From assembly GCA_022710165.1 (NCBI GenBank), contig JAKLHL010000095.1, positions 1 to 5,967 on the forward strand: a stretch of DNA of 5,967 nucleotides. Reading direction: 5' to 3'. How positions within the stretch are numbered: the first letter of the stretch is position 1; the number at the start of each line of letters is the position of its first letter. This DNA comes from Bdellovibrionales bacterium. Lineage in GTDB: Bacteria; Bdellovibrionota; JAFGOL01. Both the position numbers and the translations under genes were made by a program. The notes under the pieces were generated by a model. That model was not told the origin of the DNA. It worked only from the letters and a program-made list of their open reading frames with translations, and searched no databases. Positions 5,263-5,967 of this stretch are shown here, piece by piece.

Positions 5263-5967
5263 TTCAATAAACTTAAAGATTTTCTAAAATTAAGTTTTCA
5301 TGCTTTGTCTTATAGAAATTACAGGTATTTCTTTTTTGGCCAGCTCATATCTCTTGTTGGAACGTGGATGCAGCTTATGGCCCAAGCCTGGCTTGTTTAC
5401 ACTATAACCAATTCTCCGCTCAAACTTGGTATTGTTAGCGCCATGCAGTTCCTGCCGACCATGTTGTTCGCACTTTTTGCTGGTGTTATAGTGGATAAAA
5501 CATCCAAAAGAAAAATACTTATAATCACTCAAATAGCGTCGATGATCCAGGCCTTTGTTATGTTCGCGCTGGTTTATACAGGAGTTGTAGTATATTGGCA
5601 CGTAGTGGCACTTGCTTTTTTCCTTGGTTGCACCAACTCCCTTGATATGCCTGCTAGACAATCTTACGTCATAGATCTTGTTGGTAAAAAAGATGTTGTT
5701 AATGCCGTTGGATTAAATTCAGTCGTTTTCAATCTTGCAAGGATAGTAGGACCTGCGATAGCAGGTATTTTGATGACGGGCATAGGGATAGAATGGTGTT
5801 TCTTTATAAACGGATTTAGCTTTATAGCCGTGATAGCAGGCCTTCTTTTAATAGACACAAAACATGTTGCTAGAGAGGTTAAGGATAAAAATGCCACCAT
5901 ATTGTCAGAGATAGCCGATGGTCTTAACTATATTTATAGAACACCGATCTTGCTTAAGACGTCCATG
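5260..5967 (+). CDS. MFS transporter, N-terminal half (EntS/DHA3-like; 3' end outside window)
   Basis: An open frame from ATG 5260 runs off the right edge, giving 236 residues of a protein usually about 400-420 aa long. It is an inner-membrane exporter of the MFS_3/EntS-like branch. The N-terminal pattern SYRNYRYFFFGQLISLVGTWMQ-type (from residue 17) is typical: the RNYR-FF start, then GQ..S..G.WMQ. Hydrophobic segments at about 24-47, 57-78, 86-107, 110-128, 150-172 and 176-198 give six membrane helices, the first half of an MFS fold. A motif A-like loop GVIVDKTSKRK (75-85) lies between helices 2 and 3. Residues after about 200 are the polar central cytoplasmic loop. The substrate cannot be told; relatives export siderophores or drugs. 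It starts 14 bases after rnpB with no own promoter seen, so it may be read from the rnpB transcript. Confidence 0.88.
   Translation, partial: MFNKLKDFLKLSFHALSYRNYRYFFFGQLISLVGTWMQLMAQAWLVYTITNSPLKLGIVSAMQFLPTMLFALFAGVIVDKTSKRKILIITQIASMIQAFVMFALVYTGVVVYWHVVALAFFLGCTNSLDMPARQSYVIDLVGKKDVVNAVGLNSVVFNLARIVGPAIAGILMTGIGIEWCFFINGFSFIAVIAGLLLIDTKHVAREVKDKNATILSEIADGLNYIYRTPILLKTSM

Noticed and set aside
525..5900. Numerous open frames of 60-140 codons on the minus strand
   Set aside because: All lie opposite well-supported + strand genes or rnpB, have no recognisable domains, and lack convincing ribosome sites. They are shadows of the coding bias on the other strand.
1..5967. CRISPR array, insertion sequence, phage genes, toxin-antitoxin or defence genes
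   Set aside because: No direct-repeat arrays, transposase-like frames, terminal inverted repeats or small paired genes were seen; every gap over about 60 bases is accounted for by promoters or RNA genes.

Overview
The window is a housekeeping region of a bacterial chromosome, about 6 kb, with every supported gene on the + strand. It holds the macromolecular-synthesis cluster rpsU-dnaG-rpoD, then a CAT-anticodon tRNA, a coiled-coil/zinc-ribbon protein gene, the RNase P RNA gene (rnpB) and the start of an MFS exporter gene. A 5' fragment of a TPR-like gene opens the window. Base composition is moderate. Codon use leans to ATA for Ile and AGG/AGA for Arg. The order dnaG-rpoD-tRNA(CAT)-zinc ribbon-rnpB and the bS21 sequence recall Desulfobacterota, Nitrospirota or related uncultured Gram-negative lineages. 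That placement is inference from memory of gene order and cannot be settled here.

Layout. 1-166: C-terminal end of a TPR-type protein, ending in a strong hairpin. 167-253: intergenic region with a sigma-70 type promoter and a textbook Shine-Dalgarno for rpsU. 254-451: rpsU (bS21). 474-2291: dnaG primase with a TTG start. 2288-4075: rpoD, overlapping dnaG by ATGA. 4076-4133: no visible terminator, but a good promoter for the tRNA. 4134-4209: tRNA with encoded CCA. 4236-4949: zinc-ribbon/coiled-coil protein of 237 aa; the longer open frame that begins inside the tRNA is not its real start. 4949-5245: compact class A RNase P RNA whose P1 helix begins on the last base of the preceding stop codon. 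5260-5967: N-terminal 236 residues of an MFS transporter, cut by the window edge.

How it works together. rpsU, dnaG and rpoD link initiation of translation, replication and transcription, as in the classical operon. The downstream block joins a tRNA, whose precursor is an RNase P substrate, to the RNA subunit of RNase P itself. I see no intrinsic terminator between rpsU and the window end, so the whole stretch could be read through, with internal promoters boosting the tRNA and rnpB.

I see no defence system, mobile element, CRISPR array or clearly new system. The points most worth a second look are the small RNase P RNA that appears to lack P13/P14 and to have a minimal P3, the very tight packing of rnpB between two coding genes, the matching promoter architecture at rpsU and rnpB, the uncertain identity (Ile2 or Met) of the CAT tRNA, and a perfect 20-bp palindrome inside rpsU.
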